From contig CAJTMW010000003.1 of the NCBI GenBank assembly GCA_910577275.1, positions 62,001-126,000 of the forward strand: DNA of 64,000 nucleotides, in the 5' to 3' direction. Positions 42,192 through 51,412 of this stretch are shown one piece after another. Positions within the stretch are counted from its first letter, which is position 1. The number at the start of each line of letters is the position of its first letter. The DNA comes from an uncultured Lachnospiraceae bacterium. GTDB lineage: Bacteria; Bacillota; Clostridia; Lachnospirales; Lachnospiraceae. The notes beneath the pieces are model-generated. The model made no database searches. It was not told the origin of the DNA and worked only from the letters and a program-made list of their open reading frames with translations. Position numbers and translations under genes: made by a program.

Positions 42192-44021
42192 ATGATATCA
42201 ATGTTGTATCCGAAAATGACGCGTACAAGAAAAGTGATTGATTTGGACGGAATGTGGAAGGTATACTTCGACTTCGAGAATCAGGGGGAGGATTATTCAA
42301 AAGGGATTCCGGGAAAGGATTATATTCCGGTGCCCTCCAGCTTTGCCGACCTGTACACGGAAAAGAAGTACCGCGAATTTTGCGGAGATATCTGGTATGA
42401 GACGGAGTTTGTGATACCCGAAGAATGGAAAGGGCAGAGACTGGAAATCCGTTTTGCCGGTGCGGCGCACAGGGCAACAGTGTATTTTAACGGCAGACAG
42501 GTTACGGAGCACGAAGGAGGCTTTACGCCCTTTGGCGCGGATGTCAGCGAGACGGCAATATATGGAGAAAAGAACCTGCTGGTGGTGAAGGTCAATACGG
42601 AGCTGCGGGCAACTTCCCTTCCCAACGGCGAGACGAAGCAGCTTAAGAACGGAACCCGGATGGCGATTCCGTATTTTGATTTCTATAATTATACTGGCAT
42701 CCAACGGAGCGTAAAACTGGTGGTAACGCCTTTTACCCGGATTGCGGACTATGACCTTACCTACGAGATAACGGGAAATGACGCGGCGGTAAACTATCGC
42801 GCGCTGGTGCAGAACCTGAAAGAAAATCAGGAGGTAGAGCTGGAAATCCGGGACGAGGAGGATAAAAAGGCGGCTTCCGTAAAAGGAGAAAGCGGCAGAG
42901 CGGAGATTGCCAATGTCAGGCTGTGGCAGGTGAGGGACGCTTATTTATACCGCTTCATCTGGCGCGTATGGGAAGAAGGAAAGCTGGTGGACGAGTACGA
43001 GGAGCCCGTCGGAGTAAGGACAGTGGAGATTTCGGGGACAGATATTCTGGTGAACGGAAAGCCGGTTTATCTTAAGGGCTTCGGGAGACATGAGGACAGT
43101 CCGGTAAACGGAAAGACCTTTGCGCCCTGTTATTTAAAGAGGGATTTTGAGCTGATGAAATGGATGGGGGCCAATTCCTTCCGAACCTCCCATTATCCTT
43201 ATGCGGAGGAGACCTACCAGGAGGCGGACAGGGAGGGATTTCTTGTAATCGACGAGGTTCCGGCGGTAGGATTTGTCAAGCGCTCTGGTATGGCGATGTT
43301 TCAAAATGCGGGAAGCGGGGTAAAGCCCACGAGTTTCTTTGCGGCGGACACAACGCCGGAGCTTTTGGAAAATCACGTGAATGTGCTTAAGGAGCTGGTG
43401 CAGAGAGACAAAAATCATGCCTGTGTCATTGCGTGGAGTCTGTTTAACGAGCCGGAGAGCATTTCAGAGGAAGCTTCCGCATACTTTAAGGTGGTATTTG
43501 ACAAGGCGCGGGAATTTGACCCCCAGAAAAGGCCCCGGACCTTTGCCATGGAGCTGAGCAGCGGTCCCGACGCAAAGTGCTGCCATCAGTATTGCGATTT
43601 CTGGACCATGAACCGCTACTATGGATGGTATGTGAAGGGCGGTTATGAAATCAGCGACGCCATGATTGCTTTCAGGAAGGAAATGGACGAGTGGGCAAGC
43701 CAGGACCCGGTGAAACCCATGGTGTTTACCGAGTACGGTGCGGACACCCTTTCCTCGGAGCACAAGCTGCCCTCCGTTATGTGGAGTCAGGAATACCAGC
43801 TGGAATATTTAGAGCTGTATCACGAGCTCTTTGATTCCTATCCCTTCGTGAAAGGCGAGCAGGTGTGGAACTTTGCCGATTTCCAGACAGTGGAGGGAAT
43901 CGGAAGGGTGAACGGAAACAAGAAAGGCATTTTTACCAGAGACAGACAGCCCAAGGACAGCGCTTATCTGATTAAGAAGAGATGGGAGGAACTGCCGGTG
44001 GATTATAAGGGCGGGAAGTAA
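42192..44021 (+). CDS. uidA: Beta-glucuronidase (GH2)
   Basis: The 609-residue protein resembles Escherichia coli UidA in length and motif spacing. The acid/base E420 is in SLFNEPES, the nucleophile E514 in VFTEYGADT and the carboxylate-recognising N576-K577-K578 in GNKKGIFTRDRQPK. It cleaves beta-glucuronides, including conjugates excreted in bile. No signal peptide is present. AGGGGGT stands ahead of the ATG; an ATG three codons later is possible. The enzyme differs from the one at 25934, which shares the fold but not the close UidA similarity. No loop-1 insertion is obvious by eye. Confidence 0.96.
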   Translation: MISMLYPKMTRTRKVIDLDGMWKVYFDFENQGEDYSKGIPGKDYIPVPSSFADLYTEKKYREFCGDIWYETEFVIPEEWKGQRLEIRFAGAAHRATVYFNGRQVTEHEGGFTPFGADVSETAIYGEKNLLVVKVNTELRATSLPNGETKQLKNGTRMAIPYFDFYNYTGIQRSVKLVVTPFTRIADYDLTYEITGNDAAVNYRALVQNLKENQEVELEIRDEEDKKAASVKGESGRAEIANVRLWQVRDAYLYRFIWRVWEEGKLVDEYEEPVGVRTVEISGTDILVNGKPVYLKGFGRHEDSPVNGKTFAPCYLKRDFELMKWMGANSFRTSHYPYAEETYQEADREGFLVIDEVPAVGFVKRSGMAMFQNAGSGVKPTSFFAADTTPELLENHVNVLKELVQRDKNHACVIAWSLFNEPESISEEASAYFKVVFDKAREFDPQKRPRTFAMELSSGPDAKCCHQYCDFWTMNRYYGWYVKGGYEISDAMIAFRKEMDEWASQDPVKPMVFTEYGADTLSSEHKLPSVMWSQEYQLEYLELYHELFDSYPFVKGEQVWNFADFQTVEGIGRVNGNKKGIFTRDRQPKDSAYLIKKRWEELPVDYKGGK

Positions 44022-44088
44022 GATGACTTGTTTGCCGGGGTGACGTTCAGGGAGGAATTCTGTTCCTTTGTCGGCAAACAAAAGTAAT

Positions 44089-44127
44089 AAGGTGTAAGGT
44101 CGCATTATGGGAGGCCTTACACCTTTT
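44089..44127. terminator. Bidirectional terminator after uidA
   Basis: AAGGTGTAAGG (44089-44099) pairs with CCTTACACCTT (44115-44125) and is followed by TT. It separates uidA from the minus-strand gene ending at 44146. A second inverted repeat, TTGTTTGCCG with CGGCAAACAA, stands just before it. Confidence 0.75.
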
Positions 44128-44145
44128 ATGGTTGTTGTGTTTTGA

Positions 44146-44334
44146 TTATTCTTTGATTCTGTCTAATTCTGTGAGATTGACGCCCAGGCTTGACAGGGTG
44201 ACTTTTAACTCAAGGTATCGTTTGTGCATGGAGTTATAGGTCTCCGGTGCGGCCTCTTTAATGGGAAGCATCCAATCCTGTAGTCTGAAAAATTCGGTAA
44301 CATAGTCTTTTATGATATCGGCTGCACTTGGCAT
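44146..44334 (-). CDS. Small hypothetical protein, 62 residues
   Basis: I do not recognise this protein. It is soluble and mostly helical (MPSAADIIKDYVTEFFRLQD, then MHKRYLELKVTLSSLG). A ribosome site (AAAGCGGGTGA) and a promoter-like sequence upstream on the same strand support it. It lies between uidA and the esterase operon. Confidence 0.5.
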   Translation of the reverse strand: MPSAADIIKDYVTEFFRLQDWMLPIKEAAPETYNSMHKRYLELKVTLSSLGVNLTELDRIKE

Positions 44335-44391
44335 ATATTCACCCGCTTTCTTTATTGTTGTTTGCCGTGTTACTCTATAATTAGTACTTAT

Positions 44392-44420
44392 ATTATAGCA
44401 AAGTTGTCACAGTGGGTAAA
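44392..44420 (-). promoter_or_regulatory. Promoter of the small gene at 44146-44334
   Basis: Read on the minus strand, TTTACC (44420-44415) and TATAAT (44397-44392) are 17 bases apart. Confidence 0.5.
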
Positions 44421-44433
44421 GATGGTTTTCTTT

Positions 44434-45303
44434 TTAGCGAGCAAAAAAGTCCATTGCTTTCTGAATTGCCAAATCCCAGAAGCTCCATTCGTGGGCATAT
44501 CCCGGTACATACTCAAAGAACGCATTTTCAACGCCCAGCTTGTGTGTCAGTTTTTCAAATTCAAGCCCTTTGGGGTAACAGGGGTCCTTCGTGCCACAGG
44601 TATAGTACATTTTAGGGAGACGGCTATAAGTTTCCAAATAACGGCTGCCTGTATTGTCATAAGAGTTCAAATACTCTTTAATGGTGGGATATTTGCATAT
44701 GGCATTCAATTCCTTTATACTGATTCCCTCAGAAGGGTCCGCCCATTCAGTTGGAAACATTTGACGGTTTTTCATTGCAAGCGCTCTGAATTCCCCGCCT
44801 GTATACTCCTGATAGTCCTGCAGGAAAGGAGAATTGCGAAGGGAACAGCTTAAGGGGGCGATTGCGCCAAATTTTTCAGGGTGCATCATTGCCAGAAGAA
44901 GCGTTCCGGAACCGCCCATGGAAGGTCCGCTCATAAAATTATTTTCCGGCTCTTTACCGGCAGGGAAATAGCAATAAATAAACGGCATCAGTTCGTGGAA
45001 AAAGAATTCGGGGAAATCGTAGTTGCCGGCAAATTGAGGCTGCGGGGCAAAATCGCTGTCCAGCCCGTTCGGGCAAACCACTATGAAGCCTTTATCTTCT
45101 GCATATCGGATGATATTTGTATAATTCAGCCAGTCATTATGGTCTCCGCCGCCGCCATGAAGAAGCCATAAAACGGGGTATTTCTTTTCGGAAGTATAGT
45201 AATCTTCCGGATTTTGATGCCGTTTGGGAGTTGGAGTAATTACATTTACGTCCACAGGCATTTCAAGGATGTTGCTTTTAAAATTGATTCGATGTACGGC
45301 CAT
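44434..45303 (-). CDS. Alpha/beta hydrolase, esterase D-like (tributyrin esterase type)
   Basis: The 289-residue cytosolic protein belongs to the PF00756 esterase group. The catalytic serine is in FMSGPSMGGSGTLLLAMM, the oxyanion/lid part in PVLWLLHGGGGDHNDWL and the catalytic His in PGYAHEWSFWD near the end. It is a paralog of the esterase at 46547 with the MFS gene between them. Both share the same operon and end. The substrate may be a short acyl ester on a sugar, peptide or xenobiotic. AAAGGAAG stands ahead of the ATG. Confidence 0.92.
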   Translation of the reverse strand: MAVHRINFKSNILEMPVDVNVITPTPKRHQNPEDYYTSEKKYPVLWLLHGGGGDHNDWLNYTNIIRYAEDKGFIVVCPNGLDSDFAPQPQFAGNYDFPEFFFHELMPFIYCYFPAGKEPENNFMSGPSMGGSGTLLLAMMHPEKFGAIAPLSCSLRNSPFLQDYQEYTGGEFRALAMKNRQMFPTEWADPSEGISIKELNAICKYPTIKEYLNSYDNTGSRYLETYSRLPKMYYTCGTKDPCYPKGLEFEKLTHKLGVENAFFEYVPGYAHEWSFWDLAIQKAMDFFAR

Positions 45304-45341
45304 TTTTTCTTCCTTTCTATTGCTGGTGTCAGGTTGTTATT

Positions 45342-46496
45342 CTAAACGGTTATATCTCTCCCGCATCTGTCTGTAATTCCAAATAGAATTAATATCATCA
45401 GGGAAATCAATAGCAGGTTTAAATTCCAGTTTTTAAAGATACTGTAAATAAAGCCCATTCCCAGAGGTCCGGCAGCGGCAATCAGATAACCGATGGATTG
45501 GCTCATTGCTGAAAGCTGCGCCGCATCCTCCGGACTGGAAGTGCGAAAACCGATAAATGCCATAGAAAGCGCAAAGCTTCCATTACAGGAAAAGCCGCTC
45601 ATTAACGCGCCGGCCAGTAACAGCGCCTTATTTTGTGACAGGAGAATCAGCAAAATACCGGTCAGAAAGATGGTCAGCACCAGCCAGGTGACTTTTCGCT
45701 GGTCTCTGCTTTTGCCGGCCCATGCGGGAATCAGAAATGATGATAAGACTCCGGTCATCTGGAAAGCTGAGACATAGTACCCTGCCGTTTCCGCAGACAG
45801 GCCCTTGCTCTGAAAAATAGTGGCGAGCCATGTCATGATACTATAAAAGAGCAGGGACACAATACCAAGAAATATCGTTACCATCCAGGCGGTCTTATTT
45901 TTAACGAGGCGATTGTTTTTGCTTTTTCTGTTCGAGGCTACTTGTATGTCCCGCACAGGAAACCAGAGAGATATTCCAATCAATGCGACAACTGCCCAGA
46001 CACAGAGCATGTTTTTCCATCCGATAACGGATGCAAGCGGATAGTTAATACCCGATGCAATACCGGAAGAGACAGCCAGAGCTACAGAGTTGCAAGCGGT
46101 AACAAGTCCATACTGATTAGGAAATTCTGATTTTATAATTGCCGGTATTATTACATTGCCGAAAGAAATGCCTGTACCCATTAACAGCGTGCCTGCCCAT
46201 AAGCCTGCAAGGCCTGCATAGGAGCGCAGTATAATTCCCAGAATTATGAAGGCAAAACCGGTAAAAAGGGTATTGGCCGTTCCGATTTTCCGGTTTAACA
46301 GGTTGGCGGCCGGGGAAAATACTGCAAAAGCCAACATAGGGATTGTAGTCAGAAATCCAGCTGCTGTGTCGGATAATCCCATATCCGGTTTGATTAACTT
46401 CAGAAGTGAACCGATTCCCGTTAATGCAGGTCTCATGCAGAAGCCGACTATAATAATTGCAAAGAGAAGATATCTCTTTTTTTTATCTTTTTCCAT
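45342..46496 (-). CDS. MFS transporter, CynX/NimT family
   Basis: The 384-residue protein has about 12 hydrophobic segments and a short N-terminus. MRPALTGIGSLLKLIKPDMGLSDTAAGFLTTIPMLAFA is the opening signature of the CynX/NimT group, which moves small organic anions and drug-like molecules. AAAGGAA precedes the ATG. It lies between two esterase genes, 38 and 50 bases away, and so probably exports or imports a product of ester cleavage. Direction of transport is unknown. Confidence 0.9.
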   Translation of the reverse strand: MEKDKKKRYLLFAIIIVGFCMRPALTGIGSLLKLIKPDMGLSDTAAGFLTTIPMLAFAVFSPAANLLNRKIGTANTLFTGFAFIILGIILRSYAGLAGLWAGTLLMGTGISFGNVIIPAIIKSEFPNQYGLVTACNSVALAVSSGIASGINYPLASVIGWKNMLCVWAVVALIGISLWFPVRDIQVASNRKSKNNRLVKNKTAWMVTIFLGIVSLLFYSIMTWLATIFQSKGLSAETAGYYVSAFQMTGVLSSFLIPAWAGKSRDQRKVTWLVLTIFLTGILLILLSQNKALLLAGALMSGFSCNGSFALSMAFIGFRTSSPEDAAQLSAMSQSIGYLIAAAGPLGMGFIYSIFKNWNLNLLLISLMILILFGITDRCGRDITV

Positions 46497-46546
46497 ATTT
46501 TTTATGCTGTTCCTTTCAAAGTCTGCATTATTTTCCTGATATGCAT

Positions 46547-47419
46547 TTATAAATTAAAGTGCTTTATCATGGCCATAAAAGGTTCTTCCGCATGGGAATG
46601 GTCAAGTCCTTCGAGCGCTTCATAGCAGACGTTATCAGCCCCTTTTTTATTCGAGCAGGCTACAAATTCAAGTACTTTTGGATAACAGCTATCCTGCGTT
46701 CCACAACAGAAAAAAATTTCAGGAAGCTGCTTTTTCTGTTGTAAAGCATCATTAAATCGCTCTATCGTACATTCCATTGAGTCTACATAGTGCTGTACAG
46801 TTTCATAGCGCGATATCATATTAATTTCTTTTGGGGTGATGCCATTTTCAGGATTTCCATACTCTGTCGGCAGCAAGGCAGGATTGGCGGATGCCATTTT
46901 TCTGAAAGCCTCGCCGGTCATGCTCAGATACAGCTTTAAAAAGGCAGATTCTCTTACACTGCTTCCCATCGGCGATATACCTCCGAAATTTTCCGGGTGA
47001 AGCAGGCCAAGCATTAAGGCGCCGGCGCCGCCCATGGAAAAACCGGCAATATAATTGTCCTCCGGCTTTGCGGAAGCGGGAAATGTTCCATATATAAAGG
47101 GCATCAGTTCTTTGAAAAAGAAATCGGCATAAGCGTATCCGGTTCCGAACTGCATATGATTTGCAAAATCGCTGTTCCATCCGTTTGGCATCACGACGAT
47201 TAGCCCATGACCGGACAGATTTATTTGCAGGCGGCAGTTCTGCAGCCAGCTGTTATAATCTTCCGTTGCACCGTGAAGAAGCCAGAGCACCGGGTATCGT
47301 TTCTTTCCGGCATAAAAGTCTTCTGCATTTTCTCCGTAAGGAACTTCCGGCAGGAGAACGCACAGGGGAACGCGAGTCATCATTAAGTTGCTTTTGTAGT
47401 AGATTTCAAGTTGATTCAT
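46547..47419 (-). CDS. Alpha/beta hydrolase, second esterase D-like paralog
   Basis: The 290-residue protein carries the same PF00756 core as the gene at 44434: PVLWLLHGATEDYNSWL, the nucleophile in YIAGFSMGGAGALMLGLL and DHSHAEE near the end. It has no signal peptide. AAAAGGAGT precedes the ATG. Identity with its paralog looks moderate by eye, so the two probably have split substrate ranges. It follows the ABC transporter genes by 31 bases. Confidence 0.92.
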   Translation of the reverse strand: MNQLEIYYKSNLMMTRVPLCVLLPEVPYGENAEDFYAGKKRYPVLWLLHGATEDYNSWLQNCRLQINLSGHGLIVVMPNGWNSDFANHMQFGTGYAYADFFFKELMPFIYGTFPASAKPEDNYIAGFSMGGAGALMLGLLHPENFGGISPMGSSVRESAFLKLYLSMTGEAFRKMASANPALLPTEYGNPENGITPKEINMISRYETVQHYVDSMECTIERFNDALQQKKQLPEIFFCCGTQDSCYPKVLEFVACSNKKGADNVCYEALEGLDHSHAEEPFMAMIKHFNL

Positions 47420-47450
47420 TTTAATGCTTTACTCCTTTTTACAGAAGAAA

Positions 47451-48407
47451 TTATTTATGTCCAATTTCGCGGACACGGCAGCATGAAACCAGATGCCCCG
47501 GAAGTACTTCATTCAATTGCTGAGGCTGGTCGCATTGACTGCATGCATATGGACAACGAACCTTAAAACGGCAGCCCGGAGCCGGTGCAATGGGAGAGGT
47601 CAATTCCCCTGTCAGCATAATGCGCTTTTTGGGGCTGTCAATATCCACAGAAGGAATTACGGACAGCAGCGCTTTGGTGTACGGATGTAAAGGATTTTCA
47701 AATAATTCCTCGGATTCGCATTTTTCCACTGCCTGACCCAGATACATCACAACGATTTCATTTGAAATATATCTCACAACGGACATATCATGCGTGACAA
47801 ACATATAGGTCAATCCATATTCATCCTGTAAATCCCGCAGCAGATTTAAAACCTGTGCCTGAATAGATACATCCAGAGCGGAAACGGGTTCGTCGCATAC
47901 GATAAAAGAAGGATTCATTGCCAGAGCTCTGGCAATACCGACACGCTGTCTTCTACCGCCGTCCAGCTCGTGGGGATATGCATGCATCATTCTCTTATCG
48001 ATACCTACCAGTTCAACCAGTTCTCTGATACGCAGACGGATAGTATCACGGTTATACTTTTTTGTTAATTTCAAAGCTTCGTATAATGTTTCCTCCACAC
48101 TTCTTCTGGGGTCAAGCGAAGAATAGGGGTCCTGAAAAATAATCTGCATTTTCTGCCGTAATTCTTTTATTTCGGATTTTTTTACATGCGTGATATCTTT
48201 TCCGTCATAAAATATGTGTCCGCCGGAGCTTTCATGTAAATGGATAATCGTTCTGCCCAGGGTAGATTTTCCACATCCGGATTCTCCCACCACGCCCAAT
48301 GTTTTTCCGCGCTCAATCTTGAAAGATACATCATCTACTGCATGGAGCATGCCGCGAGGAGTATCAAAATATTTTTTCAGATTTTTAATCTCAATCAGAG
48401 TTCCCAT
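47451..48407 (-). CDS. Oligopeptide-type ABC transporter ATPase (DppF/OppF type)
   Basis: The 318-residue ATPase shows Walker A GESGCGKSTLGR, the Q-loop, a signature segment ELDGGRRQRVGIARAL and Walker B FIVCDEPVSALDVS. The signature has GGRRQ where LSGGQ-like motifs usually read SGGQ or SGGMKQ, a mild deviation. The C-terminal oligopeptide extension with four cysteines (CRFKVRCPYACSQCDQ) is an iron-sulfur-like motif seen in OppF proteins. It starts two bases behind the DppD stop. Confidence 0.94.
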   Translation of the reverse strand: MGTLIEIKNLKKYFDTPRGMLHAVDDVSFKIERGKTLGVVGESGCGKSTLGRTIIHLHESSGGHIFYDGKDITHVKKSEIKELRQKMQIIFQDPYSSLDPRRSVEETLYEALKLTKKYNRDTIRLRIRELVELVGIDKRMMHAYPHELDGGRRQRVGIARALAMNPSFIVCDEPVSALDVSIQAQVLNLLRDLQDEYGLTYMFVTHDMSVVRYISNEIVVMYLGQAVEKCESEELFENPLHPYTKALLSVIPSVDIDSPKKRIMLTGELTSPIAPAPGCRFKVRCPYACSQCDQPQQLNEVLPGHLVSCCRVREIGHK

Positions 48408-48409
48408 TT

Positions 48410-49420
48410 TTACCGCCTCCCATAACTATCATAAAATTCTTTTGCTTTCAGACAACGGCACATATGCCCCTCGCCCAGATTCTCCATAGGGATTTGTCCC
48501 TTTTTCCGGCAGGCATCGCAGGCATATTGGCAACGGGGAGAGAATTTGCACCCGTCAGGTAAATCTGTCGGGTCACAGGGTGAACCCTCAATGTTATGCA
48601 GCCGCTCCACGGAACCTGTCAGCGATGGGATTGCGCCAAAGAGACCTTTTGTATACGGATGGGAAGGATGCTTGAATACCTGTCGTATCGTGCCTTTTTC
48701 TACAATTTCACCGGCATAAATAACTGCGATAAAGTCGCAGCTTTCCGCGACAATGCCAAAATCGTGAGTAATCAGAATCATTGCCATCTGTTTTTGGACC
48801 TGTAAATCATGAATAAGATTCAGCACCTGTGCCTGTATGGTTACATCAAGGGCGGTAGTCGGTTCGTCTGCAATCAGCAGACTGGGACTGCAGGCAAGAG
48901 CAATTGCAATAACCACTCTCTGCTTCATTCCGCCTGAAAACTGATGGGGATAGTCGTCATACCGGGAAGCCGGAATCCCTACCATTTCCAGCATTTTTTT
49001 CCCGGCAGTTACAGCTTCGGCGCTGGATATGGACTGGTGAATTCGAATAGTTTCCGATATCTGGAAACCTACCGTTAATACGGGATTTAAGGCGGTCATG
49101 GGGTCCTGAAATATCATGGAAATTTTGCTTCCCCGAATTTTTCTCATTTCCGCTTCCGGTATATTTCTCAGATTAGCTCCTTCATAAATAATTTCTCCGG
49201 AGGTGATTTTTGCCGGAGGGTCTGGCAGAATGCGGAGTATTGCCTTTGCAATACTGGTTTTACCTGCTCCGGTTTCTCCCACCAGCCCTAAGGTCTGTCC
49301 GGCTTTCAAGTCAAAGCTTACTCCGTTTACTGCTTTTACCTTTTCCTGCTCCGAAGAGTACTCGACATATAAATTCTCAATTTTAAGGAGAAGCGTATCT
49401 TCATTCATTTTTTCTATCAT
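48410..49420 (-). CDS. Oligopeptide-type ABC transporter ATPase (DppD/OppD type)
   Basis: The 336-residue ATPase has Walker A GETGAGKTS, signature FSGGMKQRVVIAIAL and Walker B LLIADEPTTALDVT. The C-terminal extension with CKFSPRCQYACDAC is typical of OppD/DppD. It pairs with the next ATPase and two permeases. AGGAGGAAG precedes the ATG. Confidence 0.95.
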   Translation of the reverse strand: MIEKMNEDTLLLKIENLYVEYSSEQEKVKAVNGVSFDLKAGQTLGLVGETGAGKTSIAKAILRILPDPPAKITSGEIIYEGANLRNIPEAEMRKIRGSKISMIFQDPMTALNPVLTVGFQISETIRIHQSISSAEAVTAGKKMLEMVGIPASRYDDYPHQFSGGMKQRVVIAIALACSPSLLIADEPTTALDVTIQAQVLNLIHDLQVQKQMAMILITHDFGIVAESCDFIAVIYAGEIVEKGTIRQVFKHPSHPYTKGLFGAIPSLTGSVERLHNIEGSPCDPTDLPDGCKFSPRCQYACDACRKKGQIPMENLGEGHMCRCLKAKEFYDSYGRR

Positions 49421-49431
49421 TTTTCTTCCTC

Positions 49432-50349
49432 CTAGTCGCGCAGTCTGGGGTCTAACGCATCTCTTATGCCGTCGCCAACAAGATTAAACGCTAATGCGGC
49501 GAGCATAATAAAAATGCCGGGTGCAACCACAAGATGCGGGTAATATCGTAAATACGCTTTTCCGCTGGAAAGAATTGCGCCCCATTCGGGAAGCGGCTCC
49601 TGAATACCAAGACCCAGATAACTAAGGCTTGCAGATTCAATAAACTTTCCACTGAGTCCGCCGGTAAAGGAAATGATAATCTGCGGAATAATATTAGGAA
49701 TGATATGCTGTACAATTAACCGGGTCTCACTGCAGGTAATGGCTCTTCCGGCCTCTATGTAATCCTGACCGCGAATCTGCATGATAAGGGAGCGCGCCAC
49801 GCGGGTAACGGAAGGAACTGTGGTGACTGCCAATGCAATAGTAGTTGCAAAAAAACCGCTTCCCATTGCCTGCGATATCAGAATCGCCATCAGTGTGGCC
49901 GGGATAGACTGGAAGATATCGCAGAAGCGCATAATCAGGTCGCTGATTATACCGGTAAAAAATCCTGCTATTGAGCCCAGAATAATTGCCAGTATGATTC
50001 CTACAGCCTGAGATGTGAGGGCAATTGCCAGAGAATATCTGGCTCCGTAAAGAATGCGGCTGAAAAGGTCCCGCCCTACGGCATCGGTTCCAAACGGATG
50101 CTCTCTGCTGGGAGATGCATATGCGTTAATGGGGTCAACCATATCATAACTGTATTTTGAAAGATATGGAGCCAGAATTGCAATTAATGTTAAAGCGAGA
50201 ATGGCAATCAGCCCGGCAAGCGCGGTTCTGTTTTTACAGAATCGATGCCACTTTTCTTTTAAATCTTTTATCCTTGCGGCACGGGCATCTTTTTTTAGCT
50301 GTGTTATTTCTGCTTTAATATCAGATGACATAATAGAATGATTATCCAA
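49432..50349 (-). CDS. Oligopeptide-type ABC transporter permease (DppC type)
   Basis: The 305-residue permease has six membrane segments and the typical HPFGTDAVGRDLFSRILYGAR and EAGRAITCSETRLIVQHIIPN loop for contact with the ATPase. The TTG at 50349 overlaps the DppB stop by eight bases and has GGCGGTGA upstream; an ATG at 50331 is an alternative. Confidence 0.95.
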   Translation of the reverse strand: MDNHSIMSSDIKAEITQLKKDARAARIKDLKEKWHRFCKNRTALAGLIAILALTLIAILAPYLSKYSYDMVDPINAYASPSREHPFGTDAVGRDLFSRILYGARYSLAIALTSQAVGIILAIILGSIAGFFTGIISDLIMRFCDIFQSIPATLMAILISQAMGSGFFATTIALAVTTVPSVTRVARSLIMQIRGQDYIEAGRAITCSETRLIVQHIIPNIIPQIIISFTGGLSGKFIESASLSYLGLGIQEPLPEWGAILSSGKAYLRYYPHLVVAPGIFIMLAALAFNLVGDGIRDALDPRLRD

Positions 50350-51313
50350 CCTGTTTCACCGCCTTTCGTTTACTTTTTCCGCTTGCAGAGTATTGCGCTT
50401 TGATACGGGGGTCTATCAGGGCATAAGCAAAATCTACAAGAAGCATAATGATGCAGAACATAATAGAAAGAACAACAACGCTGCCTCTTACAACGGGGTA
50501 ATCCCGGTTGCCAATAGCATTTACCATATATTGGCCGACGCCCGGAATGGAAAATACATTTTCAATAATAACCGTTCCGCCAAGAGCCGCTCCAAAAGTG
50601 CCGCCAATACCTGTTACCAGTGGTATAAGTGTATTTGGAAGAGCATGTCTGTAGCGAATCAAAAGTTCCTTAAGGCCTTTTGCTCTGGCGGTAACGACAT
50701 AATCTGAGCGGATTTGTTCCAACATGTAAGTTCTTGTAAAGCGGAGCTCATTTGCGATTCCCATGAGAGCGGCGCAGAAGCACGGCATAATATAAGACTG
50801 CCATGAATCTGTCCCGAATGCAGGGAGCCACCCCAGTTTAAAAGAAAATAAAAGCACCATCATTTGCGCAAGCCAGAAATTGGGTACAGAAATTCCTGCC
50901 ATTGCTAAAACCACACTTGTTCTGTCCTGCCATTTGTTATGGTGGACTGCCGCTGTGATTCCCAGAGGGATTCCGACAACAACCTGTATCAGGCAGGAAA
51001 CCAGAGCAATAAGAGCGGTTCGGGGAAATCTTTCCTTTAAAGACTCTGCAACAGATATTCCATTTACATAGGACTCGCCCAAATCAAATTCCAGAAAAGT
51101 TTCTTTCAGAAACCTGCCGAGCTGTACAATATAAGGGTCGTTTAATCCCATGGAATCTCTCAGAGTGTTGATTTCTTCCTGTGTGGCAGTATTGCCAAGT
51201 ATCAGGCTTGCCGGGTCTCCCGGAACAAAGAACATAATTGTAAAAATCAGGACTGCGACCCCTAATATGACAGGAATCAGCCATAGAGTTCGTTTTATAA
51301 TATATCTCTGCAT
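50342..51313 (-). CDS. Oligopeptide-type ABC transporter permease (DppB type)
   Basis: The 323-residue permease opens with YIIKRTLWLIPVILGVAVLIFTIMFFVPGDPA, the DppB signature, and has the loop YVVTARAKGLKELLIRYRHALPNTLIPLV. It forms the channel with DppC. GAGAGGATAC precedes the ATG. It is separated by 99 bases with a hairpin from the binding-protein gene. Confidence 0.95.
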   Translation of the reverse strand: MQRYIIKRTLWLIPVILGVAVLIFTIMFFVPGDPASLILGNTATQEEINTLRDSMGLNDPYIVQLGRFLKETFLEFDLGESYVNGISVAESLKERFPRTALIALVSCLIQVVVGIPLGITAAVHHNKWQDRTSVVLAMAGISVPNFWLAQMMVLLFSFKLGWLPAFGTDSWQSYIMPCFCAALMGIANELRFTRTYMLEQIRSDYVVTARAKGLKELLIRYRHALPNTLIPLVTGIGGTFGAALGGTVIIENVFSIPGVGQYMVNAIGNRDYPVVRGSVVVLSIMFCIIMLLVDFAYALIDPRIKAQYSASGKSKRKAVKQVG

Positions 51314-51363
51314 ACATGTATCCTCTCAATTCTTTATCATACAAATTGATTTTATAGAATATT

Positions 51364-51394
51364 ATGGGGATGCCATGTTATCAGGCATCCCCAT
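51364..51394 (-). other. Hairpin between peptide-binding protein and permease genes
   Basis: ATGGGGATGCC (51364-51374) and GGCATCCCCAT (51384-51394) form an 11-bp stem with a nine-base loop. It lies directly behind the binding-protein stop and probably sets its message level above that of the permeases. Confidence 0.65.
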
Positions 51395-51412
51395 GGAAAT
51401 GTGCCATTCCGA

